Notes under the pieces: model-generated | What the model was told of the DNA's origin: nothing | What the model saw: the letters and a program-made list of their open reading frames with translations, nothing else | The model's database searches: none | Shown here: in pieces, positions 5,834-13,661 of the stretch | Layout: each line of letters opens with the position of its first letter | How positions within the stretch are numbered: position 1 is the first letter of the stretch | Source: JAPXLN01 sp033809515 | GTDB taxonomy: Bacteria > Bacillota > Sulfobacillia > Fermentithermobacillales > Fermentithermobacillaceae | Direction: 5' to 3' | NCBI GenBank assembly: GCA_033809515.1 | Contig: JAPXLN010000024.1 | Coordinates: 1-15,293, forward strand | DNA: 15,293 nt | Made by a program: the position numbers and the translations under genes

Positions 5834-7441
5834 TTACAACAACGAAAGCACCAAGGCCTGCACACCCACAAGAGATACAGTCAGCAGACAATACCGAATG
5901 GTTCTCCGCAGGACTTCAGCTTCCCTTCCGACAAGACCTGCGGTGCTGGCACCAAGGAATATCTTGGCAGGAGCTATGGAAGAACCCAACGAACCTCCAA
6001 TCGACTGCGAAGCAGCAACCACACTCGGACTGATAGACAGTATTCGGGCAGTCTGCATCTGGAAGGCGCCGAAGAGCACGTTAGAGTTGGTGTTGCTTCC
6101 GGTCATGAAGCATCCCAGGACGCCGATAAACGGTGAAAACAGAGGGAACAAGCAGCCTGTAACATCCGCAACCCCCCGCGCCACCTCTGCCGTCATCCCC
6201 GTATCCATCATGACTAGAGCCATCATCACCATCATCAGTATTCCTAGGCTGGTCGGAAGGCACTGGTGCACTGTTCCTTGGAGAGCCTTCTGAAACCGTT
6301 GCCTGTTGAGTAGGCCCGATCTGAACAAGACCGGAAGGCATATGACAGTAGCAAGCAATATCAGTGGGGCCGGGTGTGTAAGGAGATCAATGGCTGCGTA
6401 GCCCTTGACTGCAGGTACCTGAAACCCCTGGGAGGTGATTGTAGCAGGAAAGTCAAATCCAAACCTCAAATGTTTGATGTGACGCTTGGCTACCTGACCA
6501 ATCCCAGCAACGACAAGAAGAGTGAAGTAAGGGCTCAGAACCTTGAAGAGCGTTTTCCTCTGCTGCTTGTCAAGGGCAACAGATATCCTATCTTCACCGG
6601 GCAACGGTATTTCGGATATCTCCTGTTCCGTGTTTGTCTCCAAAGACGTGTGGCCTGCGTCCCCAGGGACGATGCCAGGCTTAGTGTGCCCTGCAAAAGC
6701 AATGGCTGCTACTCCAGTGATTGAAGCCATAAGTGAGGCAACCTGACCCAAACCATTCCTGGCTGTAATCCACTGAACTACGCCCATCAGCACCCCAATG
6801 CCAGCTATTCGCGGCCAGTTTCCCTTAAGCGCCTTGCTGCCCCCAATGATGTGCGCTACACAAAAACCGGTGACCACGGTTGGCAGGATAAATGCCAATC
6901 CGGTTGCGTTACCTAAGTCCTCCGCACGAAGCCCCGTTGACATGGCCAAGGCGTGGAATGAAGAACCCATTGAGCCGAAGGTTACTGACCATGAGTGCCC
7001 TACCAGTACTGCGGCAGTCGCTTCCAGCGGCGGAAACCCTGCAGCGATCATGAGGGGGGCACAGACCGCTACCGGTACCCCATAGCCAGCGATGCCCTGG
7101 ATGACTCCGGAACAACACCATGCTATGAGGAGTCCCAGCATCAATCTGTCACTGGTAAGACCAGCCATGTACTGTGAGACCAGGTTAAACTGGCCAGTCT
7201 CAAAAACCATCTTAAACATCAGGGTTGACGCCCAGATTATCGTAGCTACATACAGGGTCAGGCTAGTCCCCTTCAGTGAAGCGAAAACCAGCACTTCGAG
7301 GTGGCCGCCAAACGCCAATCCAGCGACCAAAAGTGCCGATACCCAGGCAACAAAACCCGATTTCCTTGCACCGAGTTTGAACTTCATAAGAGCAAGCAAA
7401 AGCACGATCAGTGGAAGAGAAGCCAGGAGCCATCGGAACAC
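5834..7441 (-). CDS. L-lactate permease family transporter (LctP/GlcA)
   Basis: This protein of about 535 aa is an integral membrane transporter for lactate, glycolate or a related carboxylate, normally with proton symport. Family blocks are present: GIAGYGVPVAV (residues 116-126), HSWSVTFGSMGSSFHALA (149-166), GSNTNSNVLFGAFQ (448-461) and ASQSIGGSLGSSIAPAK (477-493). About a dozen hydrophobic segments surround a polar central loop near 255-310. I chose GTG at 7441 because GGAGG lies nine bases upstream and the protein then opens directly with a hydrophobic segment (FRWLLASLPLIVLLLAL). A TTG 17 codons earlier (7492) would add a polar tail without a good site. Last gene of the minus-strand transport cluster, 123 bases after the amidohydrolase, with an inverted repeat between them. 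Substrate specificity is not readable. Confidence 0.92.
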   Translation of the reverse strand: MFRWLLASLPLIVLLLALMKFKLGARKSGFVAWVSALLVAGLAFGGHLEVLVFASLKGTSLTLYVATIIWASTLMFKMVFETGQFNLVSQYMAGLTSDRLMLGLLIAWCCSGVIQGIAGYGVPVAVCAPLMIAAGFPPLEATAAVLVGHSWSVTFGSMGSSFHALAMSTGLRAEDLGNATGLAFILPTVVTGFCVAHIIGGSKALKGNWPRIAGIGVLMGVVQWITARNGLGQVASLMASITGVAAIAFAGHTKPGIVPGDAGHTSLETNTEQEISEIPLPGEDRISVALDKQQRKTLFKVLSPYFTLLVVAGIGQVAKRHIKHLRFGFDFPATITSQGFQVPAVKGYAAIDLLTHPAPLILLATVICLPVLFRSGLLNRQRFQKALQGTVHQCLPTSLGILMMVMMALVMMDTGMTAEVARGVADVTGCLFPLFSPFIGVLGCFMTGSNTNSNVLFGAFQMQTARILSISPSVVAASQSIGGSLGSSIAPAKIFLGASTAGLVGREAEVLRRTIRYCLLTVSLVGVQALVLSLL

Positions 7442-7507
7442 TGTGCCATACCTCCAGTTATGCGTCGTGATATGCGTACATACTACGGCCAATGCTGCGC
7501 GAACTAT

Positions 7508-7553
7508 CAGAGGTGGCTGCAGGCAGGGGGGGGTTCCGCATGAGCCACCTCTG
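7508..7553. promoter_or_regulatory. 11-bp perfect inverted repeat upstream of the permease gene
   Basis: CAGAGGTGGCT (7508-7518) and AGCCACCTCTG (7543-7553) are perfect inverted copies. They enclose 24 bases that include eight consecutive G (C on the transcribed strand, 7526-7533). The repeat begins 11 bases after the amidohydrolase stop. As RNA it would be a strong stem. No U-run follows, so it may be an attenuator, a processing or stability element, or a dimeric regulator site. Confidence 0.55.
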
Positions 7554-7564
7554 TCGATGTGATC

Positions 7565-8707
7565 CTATGTCTGCATCAGACCCGCCTTCATGACTCCCTT
7601 CACTTTGCAGAGAGCTTCGGTTTCCTCAAGGGGATTCCCATCCAAAGCTACAAGGTCTGCTATGAAGCCCGGGTGAATCTGACCCTTTTCCGGCATATTG
7701 CATATGACGGCCCCGTTGACAGTCAAAGCTGCCAGTGCTTCTTCGTGGGTGAAACCGTTCGCAATAAGCGCATTCGCTTCCGCAGCCGGCTCGAAACCAT
7801 GAGAATCGCCTCCGACCCCTATGACGATCCCGGCCTTCTTGATCTTCGGCAAGGTGACCGCGTAGCTCTCAATCATTGACCGCGCTTTGTCCCTCAAATG
7901 CGCCGGAGCAGAGCCGGACACAGCCGTAGCGTTGACAGCGTCGTACGTCATCACATAGAAGACGCCTCGTTCTGCCATCATCTCAATGTCCTCGTCGCTA
8001 AGTGAAGCCCCGTGCTCAACGGAATCGACTCCTGCCGATAGTGCGCGACTGGCTCCAATTCCACCGTAGGCATGGACTGCCACCTTGAGACCCAGATCAT
8101 GTGCTGTTTCGACTGCGGCGTGAACCTCTTCGTAGGTATACTGCGGGTCGTAAGGGGAGCCTCCTCCTGAAACAACCCCGGATGCCATAAGTTTGATGAA
8201 CTCGGCACCCTTCTTGTGCTCATCCCTCACCACGTTCCGGATGCTGTCAGGTCCGTCCGCCTCCCGGCAGACTTTCCACTTGGTGAATCCTGTTCGCGAT
8301 ATGCGGTGGCCGCAGACAACAAGGTCGGGCCCGGCAAGAAGACCGTCCTTAAGAGCTCTCTTTATTATGATGTTGATAGCGCCCTTGGAGCCGGCGTCTC
8401 GGACTGTGGTGACACCCTTGTCCAAAAACTCTCGACATGCCCGAACAGCCCGTAGTGCAAACACTGGGCCCACATCGCTCTCAGGCAGTTCTCGCCCCAC
8501 TGAATCGAGAGTCACATGCTCATGACAGCTAACCATACCCGGGATCACTGCGTAGTTATTCCAGGGCAGAACCTGTCCGGCCTCTCCCTCCTCAACATAC
8601 CCGGGGACTACCTCCAGGATCTTGCTCCCTTCCACAACTACCGTCGCTTGATGCTGTGGTGCGCTACCCGGACTTATGACCATGCCGCAATGAATAAGCA
8701 GCCTCAA
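7565..8707 (-). CDS. Metal-dependent amidohydrolase family protein
   Basis: This 380-aa protein has the amidohydrolase-superfamily TIM barrel, of the imidazolonepropionase-/prolidase-like branch that hydrolyses cyclic amides or dipeptide-type bonds. Expected metal ligands are visible: HEH (His62, His64), a likely carboxylated Lys172 in EFIKLMASG, His212 in VAVHAYGG, His232 in SVEHG and Asp301 in VGGDSHG. The C-terminal GFIADLVALDGNPLEE is the usual small beta-domain end. The start is TTG at 8707, with CTGGAG about nine bases upstream inside the preceding stop region. It lies only 15 bases after the MBL gene, so the two are almost certainly co-transcribed with the TRAP transporter and may act on its cargo. 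Reaction unknown; cytosolic, as no signal peptide is seen. Confidence 0.9.
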   Translation of the reverse strand: MRLLIHCGMVISPGSAPQHQATVVVEGSKILEVVPGYVEEGEAGQVLPWNNYAVIPGMVSCHEHVTLDSVGRELPESDVGPVFALRAVRACREFLDKGVTTVRDAGSKGAINIIIKRALKDGLLAGPDLVVCGHRISRTGFTKWKVCREADGPDSIRNVVRDEHKKGAEFIKLMASGVVSGGGSPYDPQYTYEEVHAAVETAHDLGLKVAVHAYGGIGASRALSAGVDSVEHGASLSDEDIEMMAERGVFYVMTYDAVNATAVSGSAPAHLRDKARSMIESYAVTLPKIKKAGIVIGVGGDSHGFEPAAEANALIANGFTHEEALAALTVNGAVICNMPEKGQIHPGFIADLVALDGNPLEETEALCKVKGVMKAGLMQT

Positions 8708-8722
8708 CTTGCTCAGCTCCAG

Positions 8723-9559
8723 TCATCTGATTGTTAGTCTCGTACCTGTCTCACATTGGATAAGCGAGGAACCAAAGGCTTGAAACATGAGATGGCTTTG
8801 ACGCGCTCCGAGACAATGACATAGCGCCAATTGCTGCACCCCAAAATCCTTCAGCGCAGAGGCCACTCGCATGACGCTGCTATCGCCGGCCCGTAAGAGA
8901 TGGGGCCCTCCCAGTACTGTGTGCACCTTCTCTATTCCAGTGAATTCACATATGTAGGTCAGGGTATTTATCACGCCTGCATGGGCGCACCCCAGTACAA
9001 CGGTCAACCCCGAACCGGTGACAATGCCCAGGGACTGGTCGTCTGCCACGGGATCTGCCACGTACTGCCCGCCAGGCCCTTTCCGGAAGAGGGTTGGTTC
9101 CTGGAGCTCGAAATCGTTGGTTCTCGGGACAGGACCAGAAGCCCAGACCCCCTCCCCTATCTTTGTTGGTTCGTTGATGTAGGTGAACCTCGCTCCGAGT
9201 TTCAAGTAAGCCTCTTCACTCAGAGGAGCCCCGATATACTGAGGAGGCTTCCCACCGGCAATCCGGTACTTCTCGTCGAATATGCCCGGGCACGCTATGA
9301 TGTCAGTTCCCCCTGTTTCCCTAAGGAGGACTTCCAGACCGCCGGTGTGGTCATCATGCCCGTGGCTCAGCACCGTCTTATCTGCCAAGCTGAGGTCAAT
9401 ACCCATCTTACCGGCGTTGTACATCAAGGCGTTTCCAGCGCCGGTGTCAAACAAAAATGCACCTCCAGACGTTTCCAGCCAGACAGAAAAGCCGTGCTCT
9501 CCCAGAAGCCCCCTTCTTGTACAAGTGTCTTCCACCAGCACTGTTATCTCTACTGTCAT
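8723..9559 (-). CDS. MBL-fold metallo-hydrolase (COG1237-like)
   Basis: This 278-aa metallo-beta-lactamase-fold protein resembles the group often annotated as dihydropterin/ribofuranosylaminobenzene phosphate synthase-related. The metal site is complete: SHGHDDHTGG (HxHxDH at 66-71), GCAHAG (His193), GGPHL (His220) and a late LCHC. The N-terminus VEITVLVEDTC is characteristic of the group. The start is ATG at 9559, with TTGAGGAA just upstream, 14 bases after the permease stop, so translation is probably coupled. The name of the group reflects an archaeal methanopterin-pathway enzyme. In this transport operon a hydrolase on the imported compound or its derivative is more plausible, but that is inference. 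Confidence 0.9.
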   Translation of the reverse strand: MTVEITVLVEDTCTRRGLLGEHGFSVWLETSGGAFLFDTGAGNALMYNAGKMGIDLSLADKTVLSHGHDDHTGGLEVLLRETGGTDIIACPGIFDEKYRIAGGKPPQYIGAPLSEEAYLKLGARFTYINEPTKIGEGVWASGPVPRTNDFELQEPTLFRKGPGGQYVADPVADDQSLGIVTGSGLTVVLGCAHAGVINTLTYICEFTGIEKVHTVLGGPHLLRAGDSSVMRVASALKDFGVQQLALCHCLGARQSHLMFQAFGSSLIQCETGTRLTIR

Positions 9560-9573
9560 TTCCTCAACTCCAC

Positions 9574-11481
9574 TTATCCAACTTGCTCAGGCCCGAACCC
9601 TGGTTTCGAACGCAACTGCAGCAGAAGAACACCTGTGGCTATGCCAAAGCCGAGGACGCTTGTCAGCAAGGCTGGCTCTATGAGAAGACCGGCAGCGATC
9701 AGCAGAGCCACTATCTCCAGAACCCTTAGTTTCCTGAACATGAACCCTTCGAGAGCACTAGCCAAGCAGACAAGGGCAACGCAACATGAACCGAATGTCA
9801 GGACCGCATCCAGGGCCGTTCCGTTGAGAAACAATATCTGGGGTCTGTAGACAAAGAACAGGGGCAGCAGGAATCCAGGAATCGCCAGTCGACTTGCGAT
9901 GAGTCCTGTCTTCACATAGTCCGCTTTGGCGATGCCGCTGGCGACTATAGCGCCTACTGCTACAGGCGGAGTAACCATTGCCATCAATCCATAGTAGAAC
10001 ACGTACAAGTGCGCGGCTACCGGCTCAATTCCAAACCTCACCAAAGCCGGAGCAGCCAACACTGAAACGACCATATACACTCCGGTAGTAGGCATCCCAA
10101 CACCGAAAACAATGCAGGTCAACGCCACTAACCCCAGCAAGAGGGGCAAGTGTCCGCCTGACAGTTCAACCATCTGAAAGGCAATTCTTTGAGCAAAACC
10201 GGTGACAACAACCAGATCAACCATGATGCCAAGGCAAGCCAGAAGAAGACCGGTCTTGGTACCCTCCATGGCTCCGGATTGCAGCCCTCGCTGCACAAAC
10301 TCAATCATGCTCTTGCTGAATGCTTTGAAATCAGACTTGCAGGCAGCAAACTGCTTTACGGCGTACAGCCCAATCAAAACCAAGATGGCGTAGAAAGCCG
10401 AAACCGAAGGGGAAGTGTGTTTCGCGAGCAGCCACATTAGGACCACAATCGGTATGAGAAGATAGCCATGCTCCTTGAAGGCAGACCCTACGCTTATGTC
10501 GGGTAGCACAGGGCGAGGCAAATCACGCTTAAGCGCTCTGAAATGAACTGCTGAAAACAAGTACACGTAGTAAGCAACAGCCGGCAGCAGCGCCATCTTG
10601 CACAGTGTGAAATAGGGAGTTCCGGTGCTTGCCGATATCAGGAACGCAGCCACACCCATAACAGGAGGCATCAGTTGTCCGCCGGTTGAAGATACTGCCG
10701 AGACTGCCCCGGCAAACTCCGGTGCATAGCCGTTTCTGACCATAAGGGGAATGGTAATCGAACCAGTGGTGACTACATTAGCCGCTACACTGCCGGAAAC
10801 GGTACCCATTAGACCGCTGGAAACGATAGCAGCCTGTCCGGGCCCTGAACGAGAGCGCCGGCCGATGGCCTGAGCGCATGTGATAAAGAAGTCAATAGCT
10901 CCCGAAGCAGACAAGAAGGCGCCGAAAGTACAGAACATAAAGACTTCCATAGAGCCAGTGCCTGCCAGGGAACCGTAGATGCCCCGGAAATATGTACTCG
11001 CATATGCTATAAGTCGAGGAAGTTTGAGGCCTCCGTGATAGAATATGCCCGGAAGATACCTGCCAAACAGCCCGTACAGCATGGCGACTAGCACCACAAT
11101 CGGAATAACCGGACCCCACGCCCTGCGAGTTGCTTCAAGAACCAGCACAACAAGAAGGAAACCGACAATGGTGTCCGCGAGAATCGGAAATCCCATTCTA
11201 TTAGCAATCTGCGTGTAGTTGAGCAACACGTAACTACTCAGACCGGCCGAGACTATCAGCAGCAGCCACAAATACGCGCGAACTGCGGGCTTGCCGGTTT
11301 CATCCTTCTTCAAGGATCCCAGAAACACCAGAACCAGACCTATGCCTACGTGAATGACTTTGTGCTGATCCAGTGGTAAGAACAACCATCTGGCTGCGAT
11401 CATATGGTATATGCCCGCACCTATGGCAAGGAACCTCATCAACCTATCCACGCTGAAGCCGCGTTTGTCATTCAGCTCCAA
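9574..11481 (-). CDS. TRAP transporter fused permease (TAXI type, DctQM fusion)
   Basis: This 635-aa polytopic membrane protein fuses the small (DctQ-like) and large (DctM-like) TRAP permease subunits. About four N-terminal hydrophobic segments (residues 14-140) precede the large domain. That domain has the signature region IVSSGLMGTVSGSVAANVVTTGS with STGGQLMPPVMGVAAF (about 219-280), and a C-terminal repeat VFGVGMPTTGVYMVV and MVTPPVAVGAIVASGIA. It imports substrate delivered by an extracytoplasmic TAXI protein using an ion gradient. The start is TTG at 11481, with GGGAGG eight bases upstream. It is downstream of the TAXI gene (110-base gap) and upstream of the MBL gene. The length is within the range of TAXI-associated fused permeases. 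Confidence 0.95.
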   Translation of the reverse strand: MELNDKRGFSVDRLMRFLAIGAGIYHMIAARWLFLPLDQHKVIHVGIGLVLVFLGSLKKDETGKPAVRAYLWLLLIVSAGLSSYVLLNYTQIANRMGFPILADTIVGFLLVVLVLEATRRAWGPVIPIVVLVAMLYGLFGRYLPGIFYHGGLKLPRLIAYASTYFRGIYGSLAGTGSMEVFMFCTFGAFLSASGAIDFFITCAQAIGRRSRSGPGQAAIVSSGLMGTVSGSVAANVVTTGSITIPLMVRNGYAPEFAGAVSAVSSTGGQLMPPVMGVAAFLISASTGTPYFTLCKMALLPAVAYYVYLFSAVHFRALKRDLPRPVLPDISVGSAFKEHGYLLIPIVVLMWLLAKHTSPSVSAFYAILVLIGLYAVKQFAACKSDFKAFSKSMIEFVQRGLQSGAMEGTKTGLLLACLGIMVDLVVVTGFAQRIAFQMVELSGGHLPLLLGLVALTCIVFGVGMPTTGVYMVVSVLAAPALVRFGIEPVAAHLYVFYYGLMAMVTPPVAVGAIVASGIAKADYVKTGLIASRLAIPGFLLPLFFVYRPQILFLNGTALDAVLTFGSCCVALVCLASALEGFMFRKLRVLEIVALLIAAGLLIEPALLTSVLGFGIATGVLLLQLRSKPGFGPEQVG

Positions 11482-11546
11482 TCCGTTTTCCTCCCATCTT
11501 TCTGCAGATTCTGCAATGTCCCAAGCTTGGAAGACTGTACTAAGGT

Positions 11547-11571
11547 GGCCCCTGCAACCTATGCAAGGGCC
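11547..11571. other. Hairpin between TAXI protein and permease genes
   Basis: GGCCC (11547-11551) pairs with GGGCC (11567-11571). After one mismatch, TGCA (11553-11556) pairs with TGCA (11562-11565) around the loop ACCTA. It lies in the 110-base gap, where such stems commonly protect the abundant binding-protein mRNA or partly stop transcription before the permease. No U-run follows. A 10-bp palindrome CCAAGCTTGG lies nearby at 11521-11530. Confidence 0.5.
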
Positions 11572-11591
11572 CCAATCCGGTACGGAGGAAG

Positions 11592-12581
11592 CTATTTGTG
11601 AATGACGTAGTCGTCAGTCCAGATCCCGGCTTCTTTGTAGTACTTGGCAGCTCCAGGGTGGATCGGATAGCTCTTTACGAGTCCTTTCAGGGCGAAATCG
11701 ATGCCGTACTGACCTAGCTCCTCGGGTGCGATTGCACGGACATCCTCGGCGTTGCTCAGCAAAGCCTTGGTCAGTTCATATACTAGATCCTCGGAAAGAC
11801 TGGGGTCACAGGCTAGACCAACGGTAACACCCGGGGCAACCTGATCCTTCTCGTAGAACTCGAACGCTTCCTTCTTGACCGTTCCCACTGAGATCCCTTC
11901 ATTCTTGGCTGACACCTGTTCAAGGATCTCCTTGTCCATTTCAAGCACACGGAACTCGTGGGTGATGGCCACTTGCTGAAAGCCTTTGTGAGCAACTACT
12001 CCGTCAGAGTGCCACACAGCGCTTGCGTCAACCTGACCCATCTTGAAAGCCTCAGGGCCTTCGGTCCAGCTTAGATGGACAAAGTTCACTTCGTCTGCAA
12101 TGCCGTATTCCTCAAGAACAGCCCTCATGATAGGAACAGCAGCTCCGCCTGCAGGGCCCACAAGCAGTTTCTTGCCCTTTAGGTCCTCAATGGTCTTGAT
12201 ACCTGAATCCTTAAGAACGACGATCGGAATTGCTGAATCGCCATAGGCAAGGACTTGAGCAAAATCAATTTTCTCTTTGAACGGTTCCATGGCATTGGCA
12301 GCAAAATACATGTCAGAGCTCTGGGCCTGGCCAAACTGTACTTCACCCTGTGCCAACAGAGCCAGGTTCTCCATTCCGCCTGCTGTAGACACCGATGAAT
12401 TTTTCATTTCAGTCGTCTTGTTGGCAGTAGAAACCAGTGCCTCAATCACCACATAACCTCGGGAACCTAACGAAGCCGAACCCCATACATAATCCTTGGA
12501 TGTCTCTTTGCGCACACATCCCGAGATAACCAACATGAGCACTAGAAGCGTAATCGCTACAACACTCAAACGGGACTTCAT
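11592..12581 (-). CDS. TAXI family TRAP transporter solute-binding lipoprotein
   Basis: This 329-aa extracytoplasmic binding protein captures substrate for the fused permease. The N-terminus is a lipoprotein signal: MKSRLS, hydrophobic core, lipobox LVISGC with Cys22 as the lipidated residue. TAXI-family features follow: VSTAGGMENLALLAQGEVQFGQAQSSD (about 64-90), IEDLKGKKLLVGPAGGAAVPIM (about 131-152) and FKMGQVDASAVWHS (about 179-192). The start ATG at 12581 has an excellent site (AAAGGAGG, nine bases). It lies 55 bases after the GntR regulator gene. Known TAXI substrates include glutamate and other carboxylates; the specificity here cannot be predicted. Confidence 0.94.
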   Translation of the reverse strand: MKSRLSVVAITLLVLMLVISGCVRKETSKDYVWGSASLGSRGYVVIEALVSTANKTTEMKNSSVSTAGGMENLALLAQGEVQFGQAQSSDMYFAANAMEPFKEKIDFAQVLAYGDSAIPIVVLKDSGIKTIEDLKGKKLLVGPAGGAAVPIMRAVLEEYGIADEVNFVHLSWTEGPEAFKMGQVDASAVWHSDGVVAHKGFQQVAITHEFRVLEMDKEILEQVSAKNEGISVGTVKKEAFEFYEKDQVAPGVTVGLACDPSLSEDLVYELTKALLSNAEDVRAIAPEELGQYGIDFALKGLVKSYPIHPGAAKYYKEAGIWTDDYVIHK

Positions 12582-12636
12582 TCTGAATTTCCTCCTTTAG
12601 TAGGTTGCCTTCAGTCCTCTTGCAGAACAGAGCAGG

Positions 12637-13338
12637 TCAGTCACTTTGACTGGCAATGACTCCCTCGATCTCCTGCAAGTGCTGAACCATAGCCTCATAA
12701 GCTGCTTCAGACTCCCGCGCCTTTACTGCCTTCAAGACCTGACGATGACCGGCAATTGACACGGCCCCTCTGGCCTGCCTTTGGAAGTACTCGGATCTCA
12801 CCTCCTTAGTGAAAACAAGCGAAAACCGCATGAGTTGGGTCAGAAGATGGTTCCCGGTAGCCTCCGACAGAGTCAAGTGAAACTCGAGGTCCTGCTCCAC
12901 ACCTGTCCCTCCAGAACCTACGTCCGTCTCTTGACTCTCAATGATCCGACTGAGTCGTTTGATGTGGGCGGGTGTACAGGCCTGCGCCGCTCTGGAAGCA
13001 ATGGCGGGTTCAAGGATTTCACGAAACTCCATCACCTGTTTGAAAGTCTCAGACGCTTCCGAGAAGATGACTGCAAGCGGCCCTGCAAGCACACCCGTGT
13101 TTGGCGTGGAAAGATACGTCCGACGTCCATGACGCATCTCAATTACGCCCATAGCATCAAGAACACACAAGGCGTTCCGAACGGTCGGCCTGCTTACTCC
13201 CATCATCTCCGCCAGCTCGCGTTCGGCTGGGAGGGATTCACCGGGCCTCAGCTTTCCATCACGTATCAGACCTAAGACCTGTTCAACAATACTCTCGTGC
13301 ATTCTCCTAGGTTTGATTGACGAGAATCGGCCAGCCAA
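12637..13338 (-). CDS. GntR family regulator with FCD domain (FadR subfamily)
   Basis: This DNA-binding repressor/activator of about 233 aa responds to a small organic acid or related metabolite. The N-terminal winged helix has LRPGESLPAERELAEMMGVSR (30-50) and the recognition helix PTVRNALCVLDAMGVI (51-66). The C-terminal all-helical FCD ligand domain shows its metal-ligand pattern in DLEFHLTLSEATGNHLL and two later His (AGHRQ, VQHLQE). I chose TTG at 13338 because GAGGGG lies nine bases upstream; a TTG three codons earlier (13347) abuts that site. It is directly upstream of, and co-directional with, the TAXI/TRAP genes, so it is the likely regulator of the cluster and of itself. The ligand is probably the transported compound or a product. 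Confidence 0.92.
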   Translation of the reverse strand: MAGRFSSIKPRRMHESIVEQVLGLIRDGKLRPGESLPAERELAEMMGVSRPTVRNALCVLDAMGVIEMRHGRRTYLSTPNTGVLAGPLAVIFSEASETFKQVMEFREILEPAIASRAAQACTPAHIKRLSRIIESQETDVGSGGTGVEQDLEFHLTLSEATGNHLLTQLMRFSLVFTKEVRSEYFQRQARGAVSIAGHRQVLKAVKARESEAAYEAMVQHLQEIEGVIASQSD

Positions 13339-13545
13339 GATACACAACCCCTCTCGGTAAACTCATCTAAGCGGTATTACCAGTTACCATTCAACGAATT
13401 GCTGGAAAATCCTTCTTCGCAAGAGAAGTTATTCTGCCTTTGGGTTTCTAACGCGCCAGGTGTGCCAGGAGACAGATCCAATGAGGAGAAACGTCAGCAC
13501 CACGGCTTCCCTGGCACAGGGCACAGCAGACGGGTGGTTGGTATT
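13339..13545 (-). promoter_or_regulatory. Regulator upstream region with candidate FadR-type operator
   Basis: This region holds no gene I can support. At 13372-13382 the minus strand reads TGGTAATACCG, ten of eleven matches to the general FadR-subfamily pattern TNGTNNNACNA. A second TGGTAA precedes it seven bases upstream, making a direct repeat. The site contains TGGTAATAC, which could act as an extended -10 element; I see no good -35. It lies about 35 bases before the chosen GntR start, consistent with autoregulation. Short motifs like this occur by chance, so this is tentative. Confidence 0.4.
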
Positions 13546-13660
13546 CCGGAAGAAACGTCGGGTAGCAGAGGCGGTTACCGGACGAAAGCTCCACCCGCTG
13601 CCCCCCGGACCGGAAGAAATGTCGGGCGGCAGAGGCGACTGCCGGACAAATCTTCCGCCA
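13546..13660. repeat. Two-copy 64-bp direct repeat with hairpins 3' of the GGT gene
   Basis: The sequence CCGGAAGAAA(C/T)GTCGGG, then AGCAGAGGCG/GGCAGAGGCG, then CCGGAC occurs at 13546 and again at 13610. One copy contains the perfect stem CGGCAG (13627-13632)/CTGCCG (13639-13644); the other can form GGTA (13561-13564)/TACC (13576-13579). It begins two bases beyond the gamma-glutamyltransferase stop codon. No U-run is present. Its period is close to that of the array at the left end, but the sequence is different. Confidence 0.6.
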
Positions 13661-13661
13661 C

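Noticed and set aside
7439..7492. Longer start (TTG at 7492) for the lactate-permease-like gene
   Set aside because: It adds a polar stretch not expected before the first membrane segment and lacks a ribosome binding site; the GTG at 7441 has GGAGG nine bases upstream.
8900..9850. 316-aa plus-strand ORF opposite the MBL and TRAP genes
   Set aside because: It is entirely antisense to two well-supported genes, and its composition is that of a reverse-strand shadow.
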